Origin: an uncultured Anaerobiospirillum sp.
Lineage (GTDB): Bacteria > Pseudomonadota > Gammaproteobacteria > Enterobacterales > Succinivibrionaceae
Length of the DNA stretch: 64,000 nt
Assembly (NCBI GenBank): GCA_944389615.1
Contig: CALXNA010000001.1
Location: 1 to 64,000 of the forward strand
Direction of reading: 5' to 3'
Notes under the pieces: model-generated
Database searches by the model: none
What the model saw: only the letters and a program-made list of their open reading frames with translations
Told to the model about the DNA's origin: nothing
Position numbers and translations under genes: made by a program
In this document: positions 15,063-22,819 of the stretch, piece by piece
Layout of the letters: every line of letters starts with the position of its first letter
How positions within the stretch are numbered: the stretch's first letter is position 1

Positions 15063-16394
15063 ATGATTACGTTGCACGCCGTAGGCCCTGATTTGCCCTT
15101 AGGCCCGCTGCATCAGATCGCAGGTGAAGTGCACTTAGTTGGCTCCAAGAGCCTGACCAACCGCGCGCTGCTGCTCAGCGCCTTAAGCGCCGGGCGCACC
15201 ACGCTCACCAACATCCTGCGCTCAGACGACTCAAAAGTCATGCTCCAAGCCTTGCAACGCTTAGGCGTCACAGTGGAGACCGACCCTCACGATCCCACCA
15301 CGGTAACCATTAGCGGCGTCGGCGGCGCCTTTGCCTGCGCGCAGCCGCAAACCTTATTCCTCGGCAATGCCGGTACCGCGATGCGTCCACTCTGCGCGGC
15401 CTTGGCCTTATCCCGCGGCACCTTTGAGCTCACGGGTGAGCCGCGCATGTACGAGCGCCCCATCGGCATCTTAGTCGATGCGCTGCGCAGCTTAGGCGCA
15501 ACGATTGAGTATTTGGGCACGGAAGGCTATCCGCCGCTGCGCATTACCGGTACGCAAGCTCAGGCCAGCTCCACGGTAACGGTGGCGGGCAACACCTCGT
15601 CGCAATTTATCACCGCGCTCTTGATGGTGGGTGCGCTCTTGCCGCAGGGCTTGACCTTGCAGGTTGAAGGCACGCTTATCTCCAAGCCTTATGTCGCGAT
15701 GACCTGCGCCTTGCTCGAGCGCTTTGGCGTGCAGGTAGTCAACCACAATTTCGAGCGCTTCACCATTGCGCCGCAAACACTGACGAGTCCGGGGCGCTAT
15801 TTGGTTGAGGGTGACGCGAGCGGCGCCACCTACTTCTTGGCTGCGGCTGCTCTAGCGGGCAGGGTCACGGTCAAGGGTGTCGGCGCTGGATCGCTGCAAG
15901 GCGATGCCCACTTCATCGACGTCTTAGCGCAGATGGGCGCCCAGACCGAAGTGGGCCCGGACTATCTCAAGGTAACGAAGGCGCAAACTAAGTTGCAGGG
16001 CATCGACTTAGACCTCAACGACATGCCTGATGCCGCCATGACCTTGGTGCCGCTGGCGCTCTTTACCTCAAGCCCGATTGCCATCCGCAATATCGGCAGC
16101 TGGCGCGTCAAGGAGACCGACCGCATCACGGCCCTTGCCACCGAGATGCGCAAGCTCGGCTGCGCGGTCGAGGAAGGCGCCGACTATATCGTGGTCGATG
16201 GTAATACCAAGGAATGTCTGGAGCGCCAAGCCGATCCGGACTTTGTCCCAGAGTTTGACACCTACAACGACCACCGTATGGCCATGTCCCTCGCGCTCGT
16301 GGCCTTCAAGCAGCGTATCGTGATCAAGGACTACCGCTGCTGCGCCAAGACCTTCCCGGACTACTTTGAGCGCCTTGCGGCCTTAGCCCAATGA
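15063..16394 (+). CDS. aroA: 3-phosphoshikimate 1-carboxyvinyltransferase (EPSP synthase)
   Basis: A cytosolic shikimate-pathway enzyme of 443 residues joining shikimate-3-phosphate and phosphoenolpyruvate. Family motifs are GSKSLTNRALLLSAL, LFLGNAGTAMRPL, GEPRMYERPIG, LNDMPDAAMTLVPLALF, WRVKETDRITALA and the C-terminal YNDHRMAMSLALVA. These include the catalytic Lys, Asp and Glu positions. AGAGG precedes the ATG. It lies 15 bases after the aminotransferase-like gene and overlaps the next gene by ATGA, so the three are probably one operon. Linkage of a HisC-type gene and aroA is seen in other aromatic biosynthesis operons. Confidence 0.95.
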   Translation: MITLHAVGPDLPLGPLHQIAGEVHLVGSKSLTNRALLLSALSAGRTTLTNILRSDDSKVMLQALQRLGVTVETDPHDPTTVTISGVGGAFACAQPQTLFLGNAGTAMRPLCAALALSRGTFELTGEPRMYERPIGILVDALRSLGATIEYLGTEGYPPLRITGTQAQASSTVTVAGNTSSQFITALLMVGALLPQGLTLQVEGTLISKPYVAMTCALLERFGVQVVNHNFERFTIAPQTLTSPGRYLVEGDASGATYFLAAAALAGRVTVKGVGAGSLQGDAHFIDVLAQMGAQTEVGPDYLKVTKAQTKLQGIDLDLNDMPDAAMTLVPLALFTSSPIAIRNIGSWRVKETDRITALATEMRKLGCAVEEGADYIVVDGNTKECLERQADPDFVPEFDTYNDHRMAMSLALVAFKQRIVIKDYRCCAKTFPDYFERLAALAQ

Positions 16395-16948
16395 GTGCGG
16401 TATTAACCACGGAGCGTTTGCGGCTGCGGCCCTTTACGCGGCACGATCTTCCGGCGATCTTGACCTTGTTTTCAGATCCTGCGGTCAATACCTTTCTGCC
16501 GTGGTGGCCGCTCGCCACGAGCGCAGAGGCGCGCGCGTTCTATGAGGCTAGGCTGCAAGACCAGTCTTATTGCTGGGCTCTTGAGCTTGATGCGGCGCTG
16601 ATCGGCTATATCAAGGTCGAAGCGACGGCACCGTATGAGCTGGGCTATGCCTTAAGCCGCGCTTACTGGCATCAGGGCTTGACCTCTGAGGCAGGGGCGG
16701 CGGTGCTGCGTTACGTGGCGCCGATCTTGCCCTATGTGATCGCAACCCATGACCGCAACAACCCGCACAGCGGCGCGGTCATGCGCAAGCTGGGACTTAA
16801 GTACTGCTACTCCTATCGTGAGCAATGGCAGCCCAAGGACATCCCAGTCGTCTTTAGGTTGTATCAGCGTAACTTCACGGCGCCGCCTGACTTCGTCTAT
16901 CGGGCCTACTGGGAGCGCTCCGCCGCGCATATGATCGAAGCGCTCTGA
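16391..16948 (+). CDS. GNAT family N-acetyltransferase (RimJ/RimL-like)
   Basis: A 185-residue acetyl-CoA-dependent transferase. It begins with the typical LTTERLRLRPFTRHDLPAIL, has the strand-turn-helix LGYALSRAYWHQGLTSEA of the acetyl-CoA site, and ends with the NNPHSGAVMRKLGLKY motif. Its start codon overlaps the aroA stop (ATGA), so translation is likely coupled. The substrate is unknown: it could be a protein N-terminus, an amino acid or an antibiotic. Confidence 0.85.
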   Translation: MSAVLTTERLRLRPFTRHDLPAILTLFSDPAVNTFLPWWPLATSAEARAFYEARLQDQSYCWALELDAALIGYIKVEATAPYELGYALSRAYWHQGLTSEAGAAVLRYVAPILPYVIATHDRNNPHSGAVMRKLGLKYCYSYREQWQPKDIPVVFRLYQRNFTAPPDFVYRAYWERSAAHMIEAL

Positions 16949-17317
16949 TCGTGCACCAAAGCGTGCACCATTATGGAGCGAATTTGAGGCGGTACGCGGC
17001 GCAATGCCCCATAACGTGCCCACGCAGGCGCCTAGATTTGCTGCGCCGCGGGCCGTAAGTCAGAGCGGATGGGGCCTGCGCGCCGCACAAGGCGGCGCCG
17101 CGCTGGGGGCAGGTTTGCGGTGCGGCTGGGCCCTTTTGGGCTTAAGACAGCCAAAATGGTTCATTTTTGCTATCATGAGTCACTTTATTAGTGACGTGAT
17201 CTCCATCACGTCCCAACGGGGGTGTATCCGCTGCTGGTCTGCGAGGCGCAGAGCAGGTTGAACAGGGTAGCTGCGGGTGACACGCATGTCTTGGGCTTAA
17301 CATGAGCTTGCTCGGCA
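16949..17317. other. Intergenic region upstream of putP
   Basis: 369 bp with no gene. The first 200 bases are GC-rich and featureless; the rest holds the putP promoter and two palindromes described separately. Confidence 0.6.
17168..17211 (+). promoter_or_regulatory. putP promoter with two palindromic sites, one CRP-like
   Basis: An extended -10, TGCTATCAT (17168-17176), is followed by GTCACT-N5-AGTGAC (17179-17195) at the expected start site. It overlaps ACGTGAT-N4-ATCACGT (17194-17211), which holds GTGA-N6-TCAC, the core of a CRP site. A CRP dimer there would sit near +20 of this promoter, so it would repress it or activate another start. The same extended -10 word occurs at 18928-18936. 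Confidence 0.5.
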
Positions 17318-18796
17318 ATGTTCTCAACCACCACCACCTTTATCGTTTATATCCTGTGCATGCTGATTATCGGCATTGCCGCCGCCCGTATGACCACCTC
17401 GCTCAATGACTATGTCTTGGGCGGGCGCAGCTTAGGGCGTTTCGTTACCGCGCTGTCTGCAGGCGCTTCTGATATGTCCGGTTGGCTCTTGATGGGCTTG
17501 CCCGGCGCCTTGTTCTTATCAGGCCTGTCTGAGGCGTGGATTGCCATTGGCCTGACGGTGGGGTCGTGGTGCAACTGGAAGTTTGTGGCCGCGCGTCTGC
17601 GCTCCTTTACCGCCAACGCCTCCGATGCCTTGACGCTGCCGGACTATCTCTCGGCGCGCTTTTGCGATAAGTATCGTATCTGCTCCATCATTGCCGCGCT
17701 CATCATCTTGATCTTCTTTGTGGTGTACTGCGCCTCAGGCATGGTCTCCGGTGCTCGTCTGTTTGAGCAGACCTTCGCCATGGACTACCACAATGCCTTG
17801 CTCATCGGTGCGGTCTCCACCATCTTCTACGTCTTCATCGGTGGCTTCTTAGCGGTCAGCTGGACGGACACGGTGCAGGCCAGCCTCATGATCTTTGCTC
17901 TGCTCATCACCCCAGTGGTCATGATCATGGACTGCGGTGGCTTTGAGGCGGCCAATGCCTTGATTGCCGCCAAGGATCCCAGCATGGATGATTTCCTGCA
18001 AGGTATGACCTTGATTGGCTTCTTGTCCTTGGTCGGCTGGGGCTTAGGCTACGTCGGCCAGCCACACATCTTAGTGCGTTTCATGGCCGCAGGCTCGGTG
18101 CGCGGCATGGGCGATGCCCGCCGCATCTCGATTACGTGGATGGCCCTGTGCTTATTGGGCGCAGTCTTGATTGGCTACTATGGCGTTGCCTTCTCGATGA
18201 AGCATCCAGAGGTTAAGATCGCCAATGCCGAGCAGATCTTCATCATCGTGACCCAAGCGCTGTTTAACCCATGGATTGCCGGCATCCTGCTCTCGGCGAT
18301 CTTAGCGGCCATCATGTCGACCTTATCGTGCCAGCTCTTAGTGGCCTCGACCACCTTAACGGCCGACTTCTACCGCCGCTGGCTGCGTCCTAACGCCTCG
18401 CAGCGCGAGCTGGTATGGTGCGGCCGCGTCATGCTCCTCATCGTCGCCATCATTGCCTACATCATCGCCTTAGACCCAAATAGCGGCATCTTAAGCTTGG
18501 TTGCCTACGCTTGGGCCGGTTTCGGCGCCTCCTTTGGCCCGTGTGTCTTGATCAGTGTCTTCTGGTCGCGCATGACGCTGCAAGGTGCTATCGCCGGTAT
18601 GGCGGTCGGTGCCATCACCGTCATCGTCTGGGAGATCGGTGGCTTCTTAGGCCTGTACTCGATTGTGCCGGGCTTCATCTTAAGTGCCCTCACCATCTTG
18701 ATTGTCTCCAAGCTCACCTTCAAGGAAGGTAATGCTTGTGAGAGCCTGTTCAACGAGCTCGAGCAAAAGTTCTGGGTCGAGGTGCGCACCAAGTAG
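17318..18796 (+). CDS. putP: Sodium/proline symporter
   Basis: A solute:sodium symporter of 492 residues with about thirteen transmembrane helices, close in length to E. coli PutP. Near the N-terminus are DYVLGGRSLGRFVTALSAGA and the SDMSGWLLMGLPGA segment with its Na+-site residues. QPHILVRFMAAGS and the long C-terminal helices also fit. It imports proline with Na+ as carbon, nitrogen or osmoprotectant. No putA is adjacent. Regulation may involve the two palindromes upstream. Confidence 0.92.
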   Translation: MFSTTTTFIVYILCMLIIGIAAARMTTSLNDYVLGGRSLGRFVTALSAGASDMSGWLLMGLPGALFLSGLSEAWIAIGLTVGSWCNWKFVAARLRSFTANASDALTLPDYLSARFCDKYRICSIIAALIILIFFVVYCASGMVSGARLFEQTFAMDYHNALLIGAVSTIFYVFIGGFLAVSWTDTVQASLMIFALLITPVVMIMDCGGFEAANALIAAKDPSMDDFLQGMTLIGFLSLVGWGLGYVGQPHILVRFMAAGSVRGMGDARRISITWMALCLLGAVLIGYYGVAFSMKHPEVKIANAEQIFIIVTQALFNPWIAGILLSAILAAIMSTLSCQLLVASTTLTADFYRRWLRPNASQRELVWCGRVMLLIVAIIAYIIALDPNSGILSLVAYAWAGFGASFGPCVLISVFWSRMTLQGAIAGMAVGAITVIVWEIGGFLGLYSIVPGFILSALTILIVSKLTFKEGNACESLFNELEQKFWVEVRTK

Positions 18797-18927
18797 CGCC
18801 GACGCGGCCCGCGCCGCCTGCGCGGCGCCGCGCGCAGCCCCACGCGCCCTTGCGCGCACAGCTCCACGCGCTCTAAGCGGGCGCGCCGATGGCCAAGTGG
18901 TTTTTTGGTCAGAGGGCGGTCTGATTT

Positions 18928-18936
18928 TGCTATCAT
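18928..18936 (+). promoter_or_regulatory. Extended -10 promoter
   Basis: TGCTATCAT, the same extended -10 as in front of putP, lies about 30 bases before the ATG at 18967. No good -35 is seen. Confidence 0.5.
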
Positions 18937-18966
18937 GAAGTCAGTTCGTTGCCATGGGGCTCGCGC

Positions 18967-19692
18967 ATGAATACACCGTCCGACCGCACTTACCTGCAAT
19001 CCTATCTACTGCAAGCTGGAATCCGCTTTGATTTCAACTTGGTCGATACCATCTGCAACCGCAAGCTCTCACTGAGCTTTTACTTGGCCGTGATTGTGGC
19101 CCTCTTGCTCTTTGGCCTGCCGCTGGGCATGCCGGGCAATCCGGTCTCGGCCTTTGATGCGGCGACCCAAGGCCTGCATGAGGTCGGTACGGGCAAGAAG
19201 CTTCTCTTATACTGCGTCCTCGCCTGCCTCTTGGTGTATATCGTCAGCTACCTCGGGCGCTGGGCCTATTTCCTCAGTCTGCGCGCTAAGCTGCGCAAAG
19301 ATCCCGCGCCGCTCGCGGTTGAGGCCTATGCGGTGGTCTGCCTCGATCTGCGCCGCAACCTAGTACTCTCGGCCCTCGGGCAGCTGCTGCATCACGATCG
19401 CGCCTACTACTGCAAGTACGCGGTGGTCTATAAGGAAGTGGGCACCACCCAGCCGCGCTTCTTTTTAAGCGCCGCTGTCCCGGCGCGCAAGCTCTGCTTT
19501 ATCCCCGAGCACATCGGGCGAGTCTTCGTGCACCGCACCAAGGCACAGCTCTACACCTTAGATGACAAGTCGGGCTATCAGACCGTGTCCAAGCGCCAAA
19601 ACGCGGTCTTTGGCAACTTCGCGGTCGGCTCTGACAACTTCTCCACGCGCCAGAGCCCCAAGCTCGCTGCGCCGCGCAAGGCCTCACGTTAG
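18967..19692 (+). CDS. Small membrane protein of unknown function
   Basis: A 241-residue protein that I do not recognise. Two hydrophobic segments are clear: about residues 37-55 (LAVIVALLLFGLPLGM) and about residues 83-102 (LLLYCVLACLLVYIVSYLG). They flank a short loop. The C-terminal 130 residues are soluble, basic and contain several His and Tyr, with HHDRAYYCKYAVVYKEVGT in the middle. The start was chosen at 18967 because the promoter at 18928 leaves little room for the earlier TTG; a GGGG lies seven bases upstream. It converges on the degenerate AAA-like gene. Confidence 0.65.
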   Translation: MNTPSDRTYLQSYLLQAGIRFDFNLVDTICNRKLSLSFYLAVIVALLLFGLPLGMPGNPVSAFDAATQGLHEVGTGKKLLLYCVLACLLVYIVSYLGRWAYFLSLRAKLRKDPAPLAVEAYAVVCLDLRRNLVLSALGQLLHHDRAYYCKYAVVYKEVGTTQPRFFLSAAVPARKLCFIPEHIGRVFVHRTKAQLYTLDDKSGYQTVSKRQNAVFGNFAVGSDNFSTRQSPKLAAPRKASR

Positions 19693-19706
19693 TGAAGGCT
19701 GCGCGT

Positions 19707-19731
19707 TAGCCCGCGGGTAGTGCGGGCTAAT
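19707..19731. terminator. Hairpin between convergent genes
   Basis: A perfect 9-bp stem TTAGCCCGC / GCGGGCTAA with a 7-base loop, at the junction of the genes ending at 19692 and 19727. It lacks a T-run, so its terminator function is uncertain. Confidence 0.4.
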
Positions 19732-21025
19732 CGTCCTCGATAGCGTATTCTTCTTCGCCCGCGTCATAGACGCGCGTGTTGATCGGCAGCTCGCGCAGCT
19801 CCGGGCGGCTCTTGCCCGTGATGATGTTGAAGACGCGGCGCATCTCGACGTTGGGGAAGCCAAAGCGGTAGCGCCATGAGAGCGAGTGTTCGTGCTCGGC
19901 GAAGGTGACCTTATTGACCGAGACGATGCCTTGCTGCAAGAGCAGGGAGCCAAATTCCTTGCCCTTGGGCAAGAGCGAGACCTCCTCAAGCAGCAGCTGG
20001 TCTTGGCCGTCCTTATCGATGAGCCAGTCTAAGTCAGGCTCTTCGGCGTTATAGCTCTGCTGCAGGAAGGAGTAGTCGTTATCGCAGCTGTAGGCGTAGA
20101 GCTCGCCGTCGTTGTCGAGCGCGTGCGTGACCGAGAGCGGGCATAAGACCTTTTGCATGCGATCGGAGAAGACAAAGCCGCCATAGCAATCTTCAAGGGC
20201 GGTTAGATACTCGCTGATGGTGACGCCCAGTTGCGGCGCGATGCGCGCGAGGTCTTCTTCGTAGCAGTTCTTGATCTCCTCGATGGTAAAGCCGGTAAGC
20301 TCGGCGGCAATGTCCGAAAAGGACAGGTCGATCACATGGGGCAGGCCTTGGGACATGTCGTTGGAGAGCGGGAATTTGACGTGCCCAGCCAAGAGACTGA
20401 ACTTGACCTTATTGCCCGCTTGTCGGAAGGCGTTGAGCATCTCAAAGTACAAGGCGAGGGCCTGATCGCGCTCCTTGGGCTCATCGAAGGTGCGCACGAT
20501 AAAGAAGGGCACGTCGTAGTTATCGATCAAGATGACCACGCTCTTACCGGCGCGCTCAGAGAGCTCGGTGATGAGCTCGACCATCAGCATGCGCAGATCA
20601 GAGCGGCGCCCTTGGTCGATGCGCACCTTGATGTGGTGCTGCCAGAATTGGCTTTGCAGCTTCTCGGCAAGCATGGCGCGGAAGCTATCAAAGCCCGTGA
20701 TGTTGCCCGTCAGGTCGCTAAAGGACAGATGCAGCACCGGGTAGGTGCCAATGCCCTTGGAGACAATGGTGTCGGCGACGCTTTGATCTAAGTGATCCAT
20801 CAAGAGCTCATCGCGCACGAGCAGCGCTTCGATCGACTCATTGGAGAGCGAGATGCCAAAGCCCTTAGGGCGGATCAGCATGAAGAAATTTTGCGTGGGC
20901 AGGCGCGGCGCTTTGTCGAGGTGGGAGATGAAGGTGAGAAGCTGGTTGAGCTTGTTGATGTAGTGGCGGTCGGCAAAAATCACCTCATGGAGGTGGCTTT
21001 TGACCAGTGAGTTGGAGGCTTCCAT
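19727..21025 (-). CDS. Degenerate AAA-ATPase-like protein, without nuclease domain
   Basis: A 432-residue protein with the layout of the AAA-ATPase-like family at 54822-56687, but altered at the ATP site. The Walker A position reads RPKGFGISLSN, where active relatives read RPRRFGKT; the Lys is lost. The Walker B position reads VVILIDNYDVPF, where the acidic partner is Asn. The later block DCYGGFVFSDRM matches the YYDGFCFD motif. The C-terminal PD-(D/E)XK nuclease is absent; the protein ends in an acidic tail. The start at 21025 was preferred because the longer frame runs into the ffs terminator. It is probably a non-catalytic paralogue; the frame is intact, so it is not an obvious pseudogene. 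Confidence 0.7.
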   Translation of the reverse strand: MEASNSLVKSHLHEVIFADRHYINKLNQLLTFISHLDKAPRLPTQNFFMLIRPKGFGISLSNESIEALLVRDELLMDHLDQSVADTIVSKGIGTYPVLHLSFSDLTGNITGFDSFRAMLAEKLQSQFWQHHIKVRIDQGRRSDLRMLMVELITELSERAGKSVVILIDNYDVPFFIVRTFDEPKERDQALALYFEMLNAFRQAGNKVKFSLLAGHVKFPLSNDMSQGLPHVIDLSFSDIAAELTGFTIEEIKNCYEEDLARIAPQLGVTISEYLTALEDCYGGFVFSDRMQKVLCPLSVTHALDNDGELYAYSCDNDYSFLQQSYNAEEPDLDWLIDKDGQDQLLLEEVSLLPKGKEFGSLLLQQGIVSVNKVTFAEHEHSLSWRYRFGFPNVEMRRVFNIITGKSRPELRELPINTRVYDAGEEEYAIEDD

Positions 21026-21065
21026 GGCAGACACCCGGCCCCACAGTGTTACTGGGCCCAGAAAC

Positions 21066-21088
21066 AAAAAAAGAACCCGAAGGTTCTT
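21066..21088 (-). terminator. Rho-independent terminator of ffs
   Basis: On the minus strand a perfect 7-bp stem AAGAACC / GGTTCTT with a TTCG tetraloop is followed by a run of T. It directly follows the 4.5S RNA sequence. Confidence 0.9.
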
Positions 21089-21197
21089 GGGCGGGGGCGC
21101 CTAACGTGATCTCGGTACCTCGAAACTAAAGGTGGGCTGCTATCTTCCGATCCTGACCCGTTGCCTAAAGCACAAGTACGAGAGCGCTAGGGCCCCC
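21089..21197 (-). ncRNA. ffs: 4.5S signal recognition particle RNA
   Basis: The minus strand contains GGGTCAGGATCGGAAG followed by ATAGCAGCCC, the conserved SRP RNA apical loop with its asymmetric internal loop that binds Ffh. The ends pair as in E. coli 4.5S RNA: GGGGGCC at the 5' end and GGCGCCCCCGCCC at the 3' end. The length is about 109 bases, close to the 114 of E. coli. The apical sequence differs from E. coli (GGTCAGGTCCGGAAGG) at a few positions. It is followed directly by a terminator. Exact ends are estimated. Confidence 0.92.
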
Positions 21198-21212
21198 ATA
21201 ACGACGGCGCCT

Positions 21213-21241
21213 ATGATAACGGTTTTTGTCCGGGCACGCAA
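21213..21241 (-). promoter_or_regulatory. Likely ffs promoter
   Basis: On the minus strand TTGCGT (21236-21241), 17-bp spacer, TATCAT (21213-21218). It would start about eight bases upstream of the mature RNA, leaving a short leader to be processed, as happens in E. coli. Confidence 0.5.
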
Positions 21242-21278
21242 GCCCCGCCGCAGGCCACAGCGTACGGGGCTTGCGTGC
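21234..21278. repeat. 13-bp perfect inverted repeat
   Basis: GCACGCAAGCCCC (21234-21246) and its exact complement (21266-21278) are separated by 19 bases between the divergent ffs and truB genes. No T-run follows on either side. It overlaps the -35 of the ffs promoter. Confidence 0.75.
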
Positions 21279-21489
21279 TAGCTGCAGCGCCGAGCTGTGA
21301 CTTTGGAGCGCTGGGCGGCTAACTGCGCGCAAGGAAGCGCATAGGGCTGTGCTAAAATGGCGCGTCGCTTCCGGGCGCCGCGGCGGCAGAAATGCGGCAA
21401 GTCTGCGGCGGCAGTGCCGCAGCTTATGGTGTGAAAGCGCGGGCGCTCGCGGCGCTGTGTGTTGGGTTTTGGGTAAGGAATAGGGTGGC

Positions 21490-22482
21490 ATGGCCAAGCG
21501 TAAGATCAACGGCATCTTCTTGTTAGACAAGCCTGAGGGCATCACCTCGTCGACGGCTTTAGTTAAGACGCGAGCGATCTTTAAAGCGCTAAAAGGTGGC
21601 CACACCGGGGCCTTAGATCCCCAAGCCTCCGGCTTGCTGCCGATTTGCTTGGGCGAGGCGGCCAAGTTCTCATCCTTCTTCTTAGAGGGCAAGAAGCGCT
21701 ACTTAGCTGAAGGCACCTTAGGCAAGACCACGACCACCTGCGACCGCGAAGGCGAGGTTGTGATTGAGCGTGACATCGGCAATGCCATGGAGCGCTTAGA
21801 GGAGGTCTTAGGCCAGTTTGTCGGCACCATTGTGCAGGTGCCACCGATCTACTCGGCAGTCAAGGTCAACGGCAAGCCGCTCTATAAGTACGCCCGCCAA
21901 GGGCGCGAGGTTGAGATCCCTGAGCGCACGGTTGAGATTTACGAGCTCAAGCTCTTAGAGAAGAGCGCCACCACCTTTAAGGTCGAAGTCTTCTGCTCTA
22001 AGGGCACCTACATTCGCACCTTAATCTCGGACATCGGTGAGGCCTTAGGCTGTGGCGCCTACGTCTCGCACCTGCGCCGCGTCTATGTCGAGGGACTGCC
22101 TGAAGGGCAGATGACCACCTTAGAGACGCTGCAGCACCTTGCCGACAGCCGCAGCAATAAGCTCGACTTCACCGAGCTTGATAACCTACTCATCCCAATT
22201 GAAGCGGCCTTAGGCAACCTGCCGGTGGTGGAGCTGCCGCAGGTGCTTGCCGAGCCCTTAAGCCACGGCATGAAGGTGCGTTTGAGCAACGCCAAGACTG
22301 AGGCCGAACGCGCTGAGCTTAAGCTGCCAGAGCCCTTCCCCGAGCTCAACGCCTTAGTGCAAGCCCACTACCACGGCCTGTTCTTGGGCGTGTGCTACTT
22401 TGCCGACCCCAACCTTCTCGTGCCCAAGCGCATGATGGATCCTGACATCATGGCCCAGCGCTTAGCCGCCGAGCGCGCCTAA
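21490..22482 (+). CDS. truB: tRNA pseudouridine-55 synthase
   Basis: A 330-residue enzyme making pseudouridine 55 in tRNA. Visible are the N-terminal GIFLLDKPEGITSS, the catalytic-Asp motif GGHTGALDPQASGLLP, the conserved AEGTLGKTTTTCDREGE, PPIYSAVKVNGKPLYKYAR and CSKGTYIRTLISDIG. It is slightly longer than E. coli TruB. In most gammaproteobacteria truB sits between rbfA and rpsO; here it stands alone, divergent from ffs. Confidence 0.95.
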   Translation: MAKRKINGIFLLDKPEGITSSTALVKTRAIFKALKGGHTGALDPQASGLLPICLGEAAKFSSFFLEGKKRYLAEGTLGKTTTTCDREGEVVIERDIGNAMERLEEVLGQFVGTIVQVPPIYSAVKVNGKPLYKYARQGREVEIPERTVEIYELKLLEKSATTFKVEVFCSKGTYIRTLISDIGEALGCGAYVSHLRRVYVEGLPEGQMTTLETLQHLADSRSNKLDFTELDNLLIPIEAALGNLPVVELPQVLAEPLSHGMKVRLSNAKTEAERAELKLPEPFPELNALVQAHYHGLFLGVCYFADPNLLVPKRMMDPDIMAQRLAAERA

Positions 22483-22819
22483 CTTGTCGGCAGTGCTCTC
22501 ACTGCTGGGCGCCGCCGCGCGCCGCTGCCGTTAAGCAGCAAGTCACCGCAGGTGCTCAGCCACTGGTCACTGCAGTCGCCGGGGCCGCTGTCTCAGGCGA
22601 TCTGTGTTCAGCTTAAGCTGCGCAAGCGCGTCGGCGGGCGTGACCAAGCTCACGGCCAAGCAATTATGCCGGGCTCAGCGGTGGTGCCAAGCGTGTTTTG
22701 CCCCCAAATGGGCGTATCATGGTGAGGCTCAAATTAAAACTGGGGCGCAGTCCCCAGTAAACTGGCTGTACAGTGAGCCTTCGCAGTGGGGGCTCGAGAC
22801 TCAAATCATGGTGTAGTTG
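22483..22819. other. Intergenic region before the diguanylate cyclase gene
   Basis: 337 bp. TATCAT at 22714-22719 is a possible -10. The inverted repeat ACTGGGG-N6-CCCCAGT follows near 22738-22757 and would lie in the leader. No gene or known riboswitch is recognised. Confidence 0.45.

Noticed and set aside
22483..22819. c-di-GMP riboswitch upstream of the cyclase
   Set aside because: No conserved GEMM core could be found; only a simple 7-bp inverted repeat is visible.
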